From Grifola frondosa (Eukaryota > Basidiomycota > Agaricomycetes > Polyporales > Grifolaceae), in the NCBI GenBank assembly GCA_001683735.1, contig LUGG01000002.1, positions 1,550,001 to 1,614,000 on the forward strand: a stretch of 64,000 nucleotides of DNA. The letters run 5' to 3'. The notes beneath the pieces are model-generated. The model had not been told where the DNA came from. It did no database searches and saw only the letters and a list, made by a program, of their open reading frames with translations. Numbering within the stretch: the stretch's first letter is position 1; the number at the start of each line of letters is the position of its first letter. The position numbers and the translations under genes are program-made. Below are positions 14,481 through 26,307 of the stretch, one piece after another.

Positions 14481-14986
14481 GAGGAGATGGTGATAGGAGA
14501 AAGTCAAGAAGGAATGGGGGATATGAGCACTTTGCGTGGGTTTATAAGGTAATGGGGACGGCATTCGAACTCCGCTGATTCCTGTGACAGCCCATGCTGC
14601 TGATTCGGCATTCCCAAAACCTAGGTAACCAATCAGCGTCCGTATAACGGTGTCACTGAAAACGACCTTGAACGCGGAAAACATAAGTTTCGGTTAATAT
14701 GTATGATTGCCACGGCTTCTTATACTATTTAAATATTCTATCTTTCCAATGGGACCTTTAACACACTGTGGAGTTGTAACGATAATTGGTGAGTACTTGG
14801 CTCGATCACAAATTGGTACTTACAGTTCGATCGTTCATCCTACTAAGTAGGATCGATTAAGTATCTAGGGCGCAGCTACTAGTTCATGACTTCACGATCT
14901 CCATTGAAGGGCTCGTTCATACAATTCGCATGATATATAACTAATCATCTTATAGCACCATGATACTGGTCTCGTAGCTTGCGATG

Positions 14987-15252
14987 GAGAATTCGAATGT
15001 GAGTACTATCTCATTGCACTGAATTCGTGATGTCGGAGCGCTGATCAGTGAATTTGACTTCGGAAATTACAGCTACCTGTTATTACGCCTACTAACGACT
15101 TTACGCATTAAAAGCCTCATCAGAGAATTCGAATGTGAGTATCTCTTCTCACTGAATTCGTGATGTCGGAGCGGTGATCAATGAATTTGATTGAAATTAC
15201 AGCTACTTGTTATTACGCCTAATAACGACTTTACGCGTTGAAAGCCTTATCA
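14987..15252. repeat. Direct duplication of ~130-135 bp
   Basis: Copy 1 (14987-15121) and copy 2 (15123-15252) both start GAGAATTCGAATGTGAGT and include GAATTCGTGATGTCGGAGCG and a TGTTATTACGCCTA-ACGACTTTACGC stretch. Copy 2 overlaps the 3' end of the minus-strand gene at 15203-15989, so the duplication copied that gene's terminal codons and downstream DNA. Confidence 0.8.
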
Positions 15253-15989
15253 TATATTGCCAAGGTAGCTCCCGATCCTTGTATCCTATCCCTCCCTGAT
15301 CTTCTCGTAGCTCAATCTCTTTCGCCAGTAGAACTACAATCTTTGCACCCCAACTGAGAGCCACCTCGCGCACAAACTCATCCCAACTTCCACGTTCGCC
15401 TACTCTCTCGCCTGCCATCCGATCCCATGCAGCAATGCGTTCAGCGAGCTCTTCCTTTGCGCCTGCCGTAAGATCCTCGCCTCCTTTCTGCTTCCACGCC
15501 CCATACCTCTCGTACCCATGCTCGATGATCTGATGGTACTGCCCAGTCGCGAACTGCTTCTCCACTTCCTCACGACATCCCTCGACAATAGCCGGGATCT
15601 CAAGCTGGAAGGGTCGCGTCCATAGGCCGAGGTAAGGAGTGTCATCCAGAAAATTATAGATGATACTGAATGGTCGTCGGGCGTACTTGACCAGGGCCGG
15701 CGACAAGGTAGGCGGAAGGTTATTTTCGAAGATCAACACATCCGACAATAACCTCCGCTCATAGGACTCCCTATTACGAGTAGCACGCGTTCGCTGTCCT
15801 CTGTATATAATTAGCATTAATAGGGATTGACCTTAATATGATCTCACAAAGCAGATTGTCTATATTTAATTGCTTGTTGCCGCTTTGCGGTGGTCTTCTC
15901 AACTTGGGTGTAGTATTTAGCGCGTCGGCCCATTGCGATGTAAGTGGGCGGACGACGGAGTCAAGATTCTTACCGCTATATATCCTCAA
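15203..15989 (-). CDS. Hypothetical protein, unrecognised
   Basis: A two-exon reading is proposed. Exon 1 runs from ATG 15989 (MRIYSGKNLDSVVRP) to LCEIILR; an intron of about 31 nt ends at ATATACAG near 15807; exon 2 carries QRTRATRNRESYERRLL through to RKVVIRRNNK. Exon 2 is a clean 200-residue frame with a charged, helical look (EEVEKQFATGQYHQIIEHG, KEELAERIAAWDRMAGERV) and a Trp-rich centre. No family was recognised. The intron is short and the start uncertain; exon 2 alone from 15817 is also possible. Confidence 0.45.
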
Positions 15990-16129
15990 ATTGCGGTCCC
16001 ACGTGTCAGTGTTCGGAACATTTTGTGATTATAGCATGTAATCACAACTACCAAGAAAGTACGGGTAAACGACACGGGATAGCATGAGTATTCAAGACGA
16101 CAGAAATCCTGATATCTCGCCACACAGCT

Positions 16130-17117
16130 CTACACCACGAGATGAACGAGACCCTGAGCAAGAGCGCTCTCATATGCTGCGATCGCCTGGGTCCGAGAAT
16201 AGTAGCGCGCACATATCGCGCCACTGACTCCTGAGACGTGTGGGCCGGTGTTGGACCTTATTACGTTGCATCAGTGTCAATAGGACTTTCTAGCATGAAG
16301 ACTTACCACTCGTAGAAGACGCCAACTTTACGTCCTTTCGTAACGATGTACCAGCGCCCATTCTCCGGACCAACGACAGGGACTCCTGCAACAGAGACGC
16401 CTCCTGCACCGTGGTCTCCTGCACCTGTGGGAACAGCTGTGCCTGTGGGGACGATTGCGCCGGAGCCAGTAGGAGTGGCAGCTGTCGCCACCGGAGTGAC
16501 GGGAGCAGGAGCGGTGGCTGCGAGATCAGGAGCCGGAGTAGCAGCCATGAGGGCAACAGGAACGATGGCTGCAGAGGCAACTGGAGTGGGAGCAGTGGCT
16601 GCAGGCATGACAGGAGCCTGAGCAGTGGCCGTGAAGGTGTTGGGAGTAGGAGCTGTAGAGGAATGAGCAATCACAGGAGCAGGGTTGGAAACAGTCTGCA
16701 TAGCAGCGTCGAATGCTTCGACGAGGGTATCATTGTCAAAGGAGTCGGCCCCCAGTATTCGTCATCGCTGTCATCTGAAATAACCACGACTAATAGACCA
16801 GGTAAGCACGGAACTTAGAGGCAATATGGGAACGCTCACTGTCACGATGCCAAGTAGTAGCAGATGAGCGAGCAGTTGTGTTCCGGCCAGTGATGGGGGA
16901 GCGAGCAGGTGTTTGTCGCTGAGAAGTAGAAACCCTGGCTTCGGACTCAGCAGCAAGCTGTGAAGCAACTTCACAACATGAGCTAGGTCTCGACCTTCGA
17001 TCGAAACAACTTACTTGACTTCTGTTCTCGGATAAGTGCGATGGCGGCGGAAATCTCTTCAAATGTGAAAGTTGAATCGTCAGGTTCTTGCAGTTTCGCG
17101 CTCTTGTGCTTAGACAT
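16130..17117 (-). CDS. Ala/Pro/Thr-rich protein with C-terminal viroplasmin/RNase H1 N-domain-like module
   Basis: From ATG 17117 the protein starts MSKHKSAKLQEPDDSTF and, after an intron, continues through a Ser/Thr/Arg-rich stretch, an acidic patch (DDSDDEYW) and a long Ala-Pro-Val-Thr low-complexity linker (about 16390-16690). The C-end reads GRWYIVTKGRKVGVFYEW, then across an intron SNTGPHVSGVSGA and YYSRTQAIAAYESALAQG, ending at 16130. The pattern W-Y-V-V-x-x-G...G-V-F..W...V-x-G-V-S-G-A...Y...A...Y is that of the caulimovirus-viroplasmin/RNase H1 N-terminal fold, which binds RNA-DNA hybrids or dsRNA; no RNase H catalytic domain follows. One base is missing in a C run (plus strand, 16749-16753). 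It shares a roughly 290 bp divergent promoter region with the gene starting at 17409. Confidence 0.65.
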
Positions 17118-17408
17118 GGTGAGGGCCTGGGTGGAGTTGGACGAGTAAGGAATGGCAGAGCGTACGTACCTGGAGAACCAAGCGGGTTATAAAGTCGAGT
17201 ATTCCGCCTTTTCTTTGATTGGCTAGAAATAAAATTACGACAAGGGGTTTCAGTTTCCAAATTCGAGATAGAAAATGATTGGACGGTGAAAAGCGTTCAT
17301 AAACGAGTGGGCGCCAAACACTCGGTAACTTCACCCTCTCGTTCCGAGGTCACTAAAATCAGTAGGTTTCTCACAACTTCGGACATCGTTGTGCTGATTG
17401 CATGTTAG

Positions 17409-19673
17409 ATGGCACCGCGTAGATGGACCACAGAAGCCGAGCTCGACTGGTTGATTGCGCAACGTCCTTTGTATCTCGAACACCAGAAGGAGCGGAAGTT
17501 GCATGCGTTCTGGCCGACTTTGTATCACGAGTGGTTCCAGCTTTTCCCCGAACATCCAAAAATATTTAGTGCTGATGTCGATGAGGGTAATCTTACGCCG
17601 GAGCAAAAGGAAGTACGTACTAAAGCTATTGGAAGTCGTCGCAAGGTTAGTTCACACCATATATCGCTCGTCTGTAAACTCATGCACGTTGATGATTGAT
17701 AGAAGCTCCGCGAGTGGTTCGCAAACAACAAGGGCGACAAGGTCCGCGCTTCTGCCGCTGGTACCACATTGCTGCATGCGATGAGTGCCACAGCGAAGGC
17801 TAGCCGGACGCGCCATCCCCAGGCGGTCGAATTGTATTCGAAGAAGTATTACAGAGAAAGAATACAGCCGCATGTTAAAGAAGAAATGCTACTTGCGGGC
17901 CGCCGTCTTACCAAGGCAGAAATCCTCGACATTGTCAAGCGTTGCACGCGCGTTGTGTATGACCAGGAGTCGGATGATGTCAAGGCAGAGATTGCCGCGG
18001 AGTTGGAATCGATGAAGACGGAGCCCGTTGAGCCCGAGAGCTCAACCAGAACTCCTAAACAATACCAGCAGTACGTATCATGATCTCCTTCAGCGACGCT
18101 GATTGTGCGAGCCATATGATAGAGCCCTCAACGGTATGCCCGTCGCGATTGAAAGTTTCCTCCGCGAGCTTTCCAGACAGACTGGATGGACCTTCACTGT
18201 GATTGGCGGGGGCGTGTGGCCCGAGGAAAACGGTGCTATTCGGACGCTCTCGTAAGTCCACCTTCGTTCTACCATTCACGTCGGAGGTTCTGACAGCCAT
18301 CTTACAGGTTCCATGTCGGTGCAACAGAAATCGGGACTACATTTCCTGAATCTATCAAGGACTTTCATTCGACGTACATCGAACCATACAATTCTTATGT
18401 CAAAGTAGCATTTCGTGAGTGCATTTGTACCATCCGGCTCCCATTTCTGACGAACGTAACAGCCGAATCAGTCCGGACGTCACGAGCTTTGAATAGCTCG
18501 GGACATTCTTCGGCTGCTGTCTTGGCAGCCGTCTCTGAGGTAGGAGGGACGCAGACAGGACGAGAGGTCACCATGCCAAGCGGGCAGGCATCGGTGCGAT
18601 CCGTTCCCCTGGCAGCTCCACAGCTGTCAGATTTGACAGCCCAGGGAGGTAACAACACCATCAATGGCCACGACATTCCTGACATCGATAGCTTTCTCGC
18701 CGAATTGGAGGCGGAGCATTTTCCGCAGCTTCCGAATTTCCACCTTCCACCGATGCCAACGAATATTCCCGGTGACAATCCTCTATTCCAGCTGTCAAAC
18801 CCGTCGGCACCAGTGCCTTCATCTCTCTACACTTTCGATAATGCTGATCGCGCATTGGGAGAGGAGTCCCGCACTATGGTTGAACTTCCCCGCCTCCCTG
18901 ACCATATTTTCGAGTGTGGTTCGCGTGGACTCACCGCCAACGACGTCGCACCAGAATCTGCCAACGGGGAATCCGTTGGCGTCGCAAATGGCGTGACATT
19001 ACCTGAGATTGCACCCTCTTCAGCTGACTCAGACACGCCTTCTTCGGCTTCCGCCACTTCGGCCATCGGTTCTTCGGAGGTGCAAGCAGTCATTCCCACT
19101 GATGTCACGCCACATTCCACCGATACGCGTTCGGCCTTCCCTCCTTTGGGATGTGTCACTTCCGATTCATCCTCGCGCCAAGGGGAACCCTCGGCCGCAC
19201 AGCTGACGACGACACCACATGATGAACCCTCCGCTGCTCCTCCTACCTTGCCCGAGCTTCGGCCCGACTCTTTGATGCCTCAGGCATCATCTGTATCTGG
19301 TGAAGGGGAACCCTCGGCCGCACACCTGACGACGGTGCCACATGATGAACCCTCCGCTGCTCCTCCTACCTTGCCCGAGCCTCAACCTGACTCCTCAATG
19401 CCATCAGAGTCCGTATCTGGTGCAAAAGTTCGTCGTAAACGTAACCACCCCGACATCATGCGATCAGACCGTCCTAGACGCGAGATTATTCGTCCCCGTA
19501 GCAAAGAAGCGCCGCAGGATCCAGAAAGACCCAAGAAGGTTACCGCATCAAACAAGGGGAGTCGATCGAATGCACAGCCTCGAGCAAGGTATGCCACAAT
19601 TGACTTCTTCCGGCGCGTAATCACTCAAATTTGTCGCCCAGGCGTCACAGAAATCGTAGGCAGCAGCGTCTAG
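17409..19673 (+). CDS. Basidiomycete-specific hypothetical protein (RWT...WL family) with disordered, repeat-bearing C-half
   Basis: Start ATG 17409 gives MAPRRWTTEAELDWLIAQR followed by LHAFWPTLYHEWFQLFPEH, a start pattern I know from large uncharacterised gene families in mushroom-forming fungi. Exon 2 has KLREWFANNKGDKVR, a Lys/Arg-rich helical region and a short conserved block with FTVIGGGVWPEENGAIRTL and HVGATEIGTTFPE, then a single long exon (about 18463-19673) of Ser/Pro/Asp-rich disorder. Inside it a segment beginning GEPSAA and containing DEPSAAPPTLPE occurs twice (about 19184-19300 and 19306-19400). The end is basic (KVRRKRNHPDIMRSDRPRR). A possible last intron (GTATGC at about 19590) would instead give a basic tail ending near 19702. 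Function is unknown; a DNA-associated role is only a guess. Confidence 0.65.
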
Positions 19674-20040
19674 TCGTGCCTTTGCAAGTCAGTCTGATAT
19701 CATGACAATTTTTCTTGGTTCGTCGTTTCAATCGACTTTCTCTATTGTATCTATATGTTTTTATGTATATTTCTCAATGACAATTGTTTCTTGGTTCGTC
19801 GTCTCAATCGGCATTCTTTGGTTTTCGATATCTCTTAATGATCATACATTAATATAAATAATATCACTTCAATGCACATTTTGATTTTCTTGTCTCTGAA
19901 CACACGGCGTGAGCGCAGCGTTCTCGCTACATTGAAGTCGTACTGACTGCGAATCGCCCGAAATGTTCGCGCTAGAGTCCTAAGCTCCGAAGAGGACTTC
20001 GACTTGATAGATTCTTTCGCTTACTTCATGTGACTTTACA
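19674..20040. other. 3' flank with short repeated motif, no gene seen
   Basis: AT-rich 3' flank. The motif GACAAT-TTTCTTGGTTCGTCGT-CAATCG occurs twice, near 19703 and 19779, in imperfect form. No coding region recognised. Confidence 0.4.
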
Positions 20041-20462
20041 GAATAAAATAAAAACATACGCTCAAAACATAAATACTCGCCGGACTGAAGATCAAAATAT
20101 ATGTTTATTTTCAGCAGACACGAGTGAATTTGATTGGCTTGAACGTAAACATAAAAACATATGTTATCATGTCGTAGGCATTGAATGAGGAGCGTGCGTA
20201 CACACCGTTTGCGACGACAAGTGGTTTAAACTCCGATGCCAGCAGATGTCACAAAGAGAATAAAATAAAAACATACGCTCAAAACATAAATACTCGCCGG
20301 ACTGAAGATCAAAATATATGTTTATTTTCAGCAGACACGAGTGAATTTGATTGGCTTGAACGTAAACATAAAAACATATGTTATCATGTCGTAGGCATTG
20401 AATGAGGAGCGTGCGTACACACCGTTTGCGACGACAAGTGGTTTAAACTCAGATGCCAGCAG
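20041..20462. repeat. Tandem duplication, ~205-bp unit at 217-bp spacing
   Basis: Copy 1 (20041-20245) and copy 2 (20258-20462) both begin GAATAAAATAAAAACATACG and end GATGCCAGCAG. They are nearly identical (a C/A difference before GATGCCAGC was noted) and are separated by 12 bp. Each carries internal ACATATG/AACATAAAAACATATG words. No coding content was recognised. Confidence 0.9.
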
Positions 20463-21038
20463 TGACCGAAACGAGCAAGAAGGCCATCGGGACCGGAGAG
20501 CTATACATCATGAAACAATCTGAAGATAGGAGGAATCTAGAGATGAGTGGATCAAGGGGTGGCAAAAGGGTTGCACGAGGGAAGCGAAGAGGATCAAGAG
20601 GCGGGAAAAAAAGCGCGCGGTGGGGCGGGGAGGCGGTGGTGCGCTCGCCGCCATCAACAGCGTGCAGAATCCGAGCCCGGAGCATCGCACGGGATCCCCG
20701 GAATAAGGAGTACCCGGGCTACCTAATATAGCACGATCTGATATTTTTGGTACTATCTGTAGCGTGATACATTACAGACCGGTCTGTAGTTAGTGTCGTT
20801 TATACATCGTGTTTGTGCTGTGAGCACATACCACTCATGTATCAATATGACTTGTACGCCTGCACGCCTTTTCATCGTGTATGCGAAGTATGGGCTGTGG
20901 TAACATTCTCACAGCGTCAATCATCATCCCAATCATGTTCGCAGCAGGCTGCGTCCGAACTCTATTTCTGCGCAGCGGCGTGCGCAACCTCAAAACCTCT
21001 TGGAGATTGAAACAATCTCACAGTACCCTTACCTGATC
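20463..21038. other. Intergenic DNA upstream of the acetyltransferase, no gene seen
   Basis: A purine-rich stretch (about 20510-20640) gives an open Gly/Arg/Lys-rich frame that looks compositional rather than coding. The remainder presumably holds the promoter of the gene at 21039. Confidence 0.35.
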
Positions 21039-22485
21039 ATGTCGAACTCCGACACAAATCCACCATCGACACCTGGCGTATGGGAGGGCAAAGTGTACTT
21101 GCAGCCATTCATCAGCGCTGACAATGTTAATCAATCTGCGCTACTGGATGCATGGGACATCCTTTCACCGGTCTCCGTCGAAGCGACATTGGCGAACAAA
21201 GCATTGAGCATCTACGACTTCGCCGAGAGCTGTCTCAATGTCGCCGCCATACAGGCATATGTTAAGCAGCCAAACAAGGCTTCTAACGTCGAGAAATTCC
21301 AGACTTATCCTGGTACGTCAACCATCCCCATCGCAACCTACCTCTCAACTCACATTGTTGATACAGCAGCGCAGTCTTCTCAAACGCTTTCGGGAGAATT
21401 CCAAGATCCCGTTGCCGAGTCTACAGCAGAGCCTCTGCACCTTTGGGAGGCCTACCCTACCATATACAACACTGCTCCTTTAGGCGCCGCCATTTCCGCA
21501 GATCAGGCGGTTGGTGATAACCAAACTGATGCTACTCCCAACGCTACTGTCCTCTCATGGACGACCGTCGGTCTCATATACGTCCACCCCTCTCCCATGA
21601 CGAGCGAAGCCAGCGTGGGAGTCGCTGTACTTCCCCAGTGGCGAGGGAAGGGCCTCGGCATGCAAGCAGTCAAACTAGCGCTCCAATGGACGGTGGACGA
21701 GATCAAGTGCCATCGCGTGCAAGCGATGGTCATGAATTCGCCCTGCCGTGACCGCGCGCTCCGCCTCTTCACCGCCGTGGGCTTCGTCCACGAGGGCATC
21801 CGCCGACGGTCTGTGTTTGGGCCGCAGGGCGAGTGGGTCGACGTGACGTACATGGGCATGCTTGACACCGAGTGGCTGATGCGCGAACGGTGCTTCCACG
21901 TGCCGCGCAACATGTGGGATGAGCTGTTTGACAGGCACAGAGGAGAGGGAGAGAGTTGCTCATGTGGGACGACCAACAGCGCAAGCTCCGAAGAACAGAG
22001 AGCACGGAGACAATACGCGACATCGCTGAGACCGCCTCGTCCCTCAAATCCAACTCCGAAAAGACAGGTGACTCGTTTATGGGCCCTTCGGGCGCTTCTT
22101 CACCATCAAAGAGAAAGACGAAGAGGAAGACGGATGTGAACAAAAACAAATGCGACACGCCGGATACGGCTTCGCCGTGCCTCTATGGAGAACCTGAACG
22201 GCTGTCGGCGGAGGCCCTCATTAAGGATGAACCTGTCGCTGCAGACGGCTCCTCCATCCATTCATTCCCCGTCGACTTGACTTCGATGCGATCGCCGAAG
22301 GCTGACCCTTCTCAGACACTGAATGGGTTGCTGCGAGCAGTGCGTCCTCGGAGTTCTCATTCTCTTCAGATGAGCTGCTCTCGCGTCCCTCGTCTGTTGC
22401 GAGCACCAGAAGCTGGACATGGTTGGAATCCTCATCTGCGGAGATGGACGCCTTCTCCGACGAGGAGTCGGGGCTGGCGGTTTGA
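21039..22485 (+). CDS. GNAT-family N-acetyltransferase
   Basis: Transfers an acetyl group from acetyl-CoA to an amine or protein N-terminus; the substrate is not predictable here. ATG 21039 starts MSNSDTNPPSTPGVWEGK, and YLQPFISADNVNQSALLDAW fits the usual first strand. GNAT motif A is clear at about residues 190-220: VGVAVLPQWRGKGLGMQAV carries the Q/R-x-x-G-x-G/A acetyl-CoA loop; motif B follows with ALRLFTAVGFVHEGIRR and WVDVTYMGMLDTEW. The catalytic domain is in one exon without frame breaks. After DELFDRHRGE a one-base shift (about 21930-21955) moves the plausible continuation to another frame (LLMWDDQQRKLRRTEST), and a further shift near 22295 leads to a Ser/Glu-rich tail ending at 22485. 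Read literally the frame stops at 22139. The C-terminal tail is disordered and its end uncertain. Confidence 0.85.
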
Positions 22486-25400
22486 CAGATACGGCATGAG
22501 GTTGACGGCGCCAAATCGCTTGCGATTACCGAGCTTCATCGCGGGACGCCTTTCATAGATGTGAGCTGTCTTTAGATCTGGTTGCGGGCGTCTATCGTCT
22601 ATCCTGACGGTGTGTTCGAAGAATGTAGGAACGGTGCGATGTGTTCGATTACGGCACGAGCGTGCTATGCGGAATATGTCTGTTCCCTGGCTTTGATGCC
22701 TACCATAATATAATTGATATCACTACGTGAGCGGTGCAAATGCAATTTGAGGCTGACAACAATTATACGATCTCTGATGATCCCCGCGCGACTTTGGTGG
22801 GACCAAACCTGCCATTCGCCAGCTGGTCCGTCGTGTCCATTACTCTGCTCGATCCGCTCCGATCGCTTCAGTGATATCAACACTCGATACCCCGAAGGCA
22901 CGGAGGATCACAGCCTGAGCGCTGCATATCCTGGACATACCGACTAAGAGAGAGATGGTGCAGTCGGAGCTATTGAGCTGAAGGAAGTACGCCTTTACGT
23001 TTTCTGCCACTTGGTGGCAGACTTTTAGAGCTGGCTAGCGTGCCTGCACTCAATCGACAACACAAAGTAGATTAGCAGTATATTGTGTAGTGAGAAACAC
23101 AGAACAGGATTCAACTCTATTCTGTCTTCATACTACAAATAACGGCTCTCCTATTCGTGTCGACTCGCAAGATCCCATATAGGTCAAAAGCGATTACTTG
23201 AACGTGAATCGACATTCGGATTTGAGCTTACGTGACGTGTGAAGCTTTGAATCGCGAATGCTGAAAATGTCGAAAGCTAACTACCAAACTGGAGCCTGGA
23301 TAGTGGATTTCGTCGTTCCGACAAAAGTGTTGTGCAGCTCTCATGACAACATGCGAACTCGCGCAAGACGGAATGATATAGTTCACATGACGTCACGAGA
23401 GACTGTTGGAGGTGGAGGTGGAGGTGGAGGTGGAATAGGTGCGGTCAAAACCGAGTCATACGAGGCTCAATTCAGTTATGTCGGTAGCAGGGAACTAAGG
23501 AAGATTTGTTCGAGAATGAAGGAAACTCACAATGTTGATTATCCATGCACGGATGCTTCGTGAAAGTCTGACCATTGAACATTGTCAGATGACGCCGTAT
23601 TCGCTAGATACGAACCTTCGTAACTCACCAAATGACCTGTACGTATTGATCTTGTTCTCTATAAGCACAACCACTGAACATCATTGGTCGTGGAACCTCG
23701 CTGCATCCGACGACGAGTGATCTGCCGGCCAATAGTTATGTTGTAAGCTGCGGTTCAAAGGATACTCTTCCTGTGAATCACCACAACAGGTACACATGGT
23801 AAGTATATCGTTCGATGTGCGCGCAGTAGCTCCTTGTAAGAACTGATGTCCTTTCAGCCTCAGTGAGCACGAGTGGATTGGCAGCGCAGATTCTCAATAG
23901 CCGACTGAAAGAGGTATTGGGACTGAAGGGATTGGGGAAGTCGGCAAGCTGCTGAAGTCAAATGCCGGCGACCCGAGCGCCGCGCCGCGATATATGCAGC
24001 GCTGTGCCCCTGCGCGACGGGGAGAGTATGAACGACAAGGCCGTCGCGCACACGGGGATACACCACAGAAATGTGAATCTGTGGATGTCTGTCGACCAGT
24101 GCAAACTGTCAACGTCTGATATCTCGATGCGAGATACGAAAGAACCTTAGTGACATAGACATCAGCGCCCGTCAAGAAGCACCGTCGCGATTGAGTCGAG
24201 GAAGAATCGATGAAATAATACTTACTTGATTTCATTTGTCCAAATGTGTCTCGTGTGCGATTATAGGCCTCTTGTATTCCACTCGGAACTGCTCGGATTT
24301 GAAAAACGCTGATCTGGGAAAACAACGAACCGTTCTGAGACAATCTGTTTCATCAAAGATCAAGGAACTAGAAATGTAGGCTGCAAGGCTGCACTCACAT
24401 GCTATCTCCACCTTGGTATTCTCCGCAGAATTACAATAAAGACCGACCAGTGCAGAACGAGATGAGAGATGCATGCATGCGGTTGCCGCGACGAACGGCC
24501 TGTTAAGTGCCTGATGTGTAGGCTCAACGCTGATCAAGTGACACCAGGTCCGAGTATATCTTGGCCCAAATGACCGAGCGATAGCGATTTGAACCCCGCC
24601 TGCCGCATGAGAATAGACCTCCGACAAATGAAAATTGCATGATATGAGGAAATGCAGTGGAAGCACCGCCATGTGTACACGCCGCTGCGGAACTCTAACA
24701 CCGGTAGGAGGAAGGTACATTGCGAAACGCGGTAAGAACCGGAATGACGGCTATGAGAGATATGAGCGGCTGAAATGGTCCCATTGTAACGCTCAAAGTT
24801 CGAAATCTCAGCCTGCAGCAAAGACCCATCCAGGCGACGTACCGTAGTAGAAAACGAGGGTGATGAGTGCCGATGGACTAATCTTCATCGAAGTCTAGAT
24901 ATGATGGCACATGTCTCACCAAAGTCATCAGAACGCTTGTGAAGGGTGTCATATGAACGGGCAGATAAGTAGCACTTACATAAGCGATGTTTGGTTCTCT
25001 GTAGGTCCTTGTGGGTCCGCATCTATCACGTGGTCCATCACGCGATCTTGCATGCTGGCAAATTGTTCCCTTACGCCTTAACGAGGGACGGCTGTTTCGA
25101 TACAGCGTACTTTCATTCGCCTTTATTGCCGGATATATGTTAAATAATAGCCTTTCGCGATGTAAGAAGGTAGGCATATCATCAGTTTTGACCTGCTGAG
25201 GGAGAATAAGCGCTGAATATCGGAGTCGTCGTATCGATGGTCTAGATGGGGAACAAGGGTCGCCGCCGTGGACTCGCGCCAACTGACCTTCCCGCGAAGA
25301 CATGCTCCTATCGTGCTGGGAAAAGTTTTTATCCCCGCGGATTCCTCATGTTCGGAATGAAGAAACGGACAAGGATCCGATTCGAGTAGCAGTCATGGAA

Positions 25401-26307
25401 TCAGGGAGTCCGCCCATGCTCCCGGCAAGAACGCTGCAAGATCATTCAGAGGCTGGAACGGTATGTGCTACCCATTGCAAAGAGACAAACAGTAATCGAA
25501 CGTTGCAAAGTCCATCAGTGTGAGAATTATTGATATGATCTCCCACGATGCCTGGATTCGGTCGAAATGACTCAGTCCAATTATCAGCGGTAGCGCAACA
25601 TTCTCGAAAAAGAGTAAGCTTCTGTTCAGGCTAATCCAGCCTGAAAAGAAGTCTGCGTCTTTCCACCCGACAGGCACGTTTCATCAGAGTCGCTTTGTGC
25701 AGAGGGGCGTATTGACTAGTCCACCCTCTGCAAAAGGCGGCTCTGTTGAAAATTCACGCGTTGATCATCTAGATCCCCTTCCAAGCAGAAGGCTGGTATG
25801 AATGAATCGGTTACATATCTCGTTTGTTCTCTATTCGCTAGGCACTTTGGTACAGTTGAGACTCCGAGCTGCTTGTTTTCGGCTCCTTCGGCATGCCCAC
25901 CACTTACTTACCATTGTTGGCCAGGCACTGCAGCATGCTTTTGTATTTGCACTTCTTGCTGCCGTCATCTCTTAGCGAGAACAAAATGATACTTGGCGAC
26001 TCCGCATCGGTCCGGCTTTCGCTCTGTTCCGAGGCCCTAAATGGAAGGACTTGAAAGACCATGCTGTCCTCGAGGCAGATCTTGGCGCTCATACGGGCGC
26101 TGCGGGACCCACAATCCTTCGAGATTTAAGGTGTGCATCCCTGAAAATTTATGGCTTTCCTCCCACCAAGACAACAGTGCGATCCCCTTGCTCGATAGCA
26201 ACGTCGCTGCACCCTTTGTCCTGCAAACTTCAGACTCTACACCCACCCCCTGCTAACACTGCACGATGTTCCATCCTGTTTCTGACTACACTAAATCATC
26301 TGGCGTG
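22486..26307. other. Long intergenic or degenerate region, no supportable gene
   Basis: About 3.8 kb without a recognisable protein on either strand. Open frames of up to about 160 residues occur on - (24232-24720, 23894-24343, 24878-25303), but they lack domain signatures and the codon pattern of neighbouring genes. It may hold an intron-rich or decayed gene that I cannot reconstruct. Confidence 0.4.
23407..23434. repeat. Hexanucleotide microsatellite GGAGGT
   Basis: About four to five perfect units of GGAGGT in an otherwise non-coding stretch. Confidence 0.9.

Noticed and set aside
14183..14684. 136-codon minus-strand frame across the 98-bp array
   Set aside because: Open only because the repeat unit lacks stops in that frame; no domain, no homologous protein recognised.
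24232..24720. 162-codon minus-strand frame as a gene
   Set aside because: No domain or family resemblance, and no ATG context or splice neighbours to support it.
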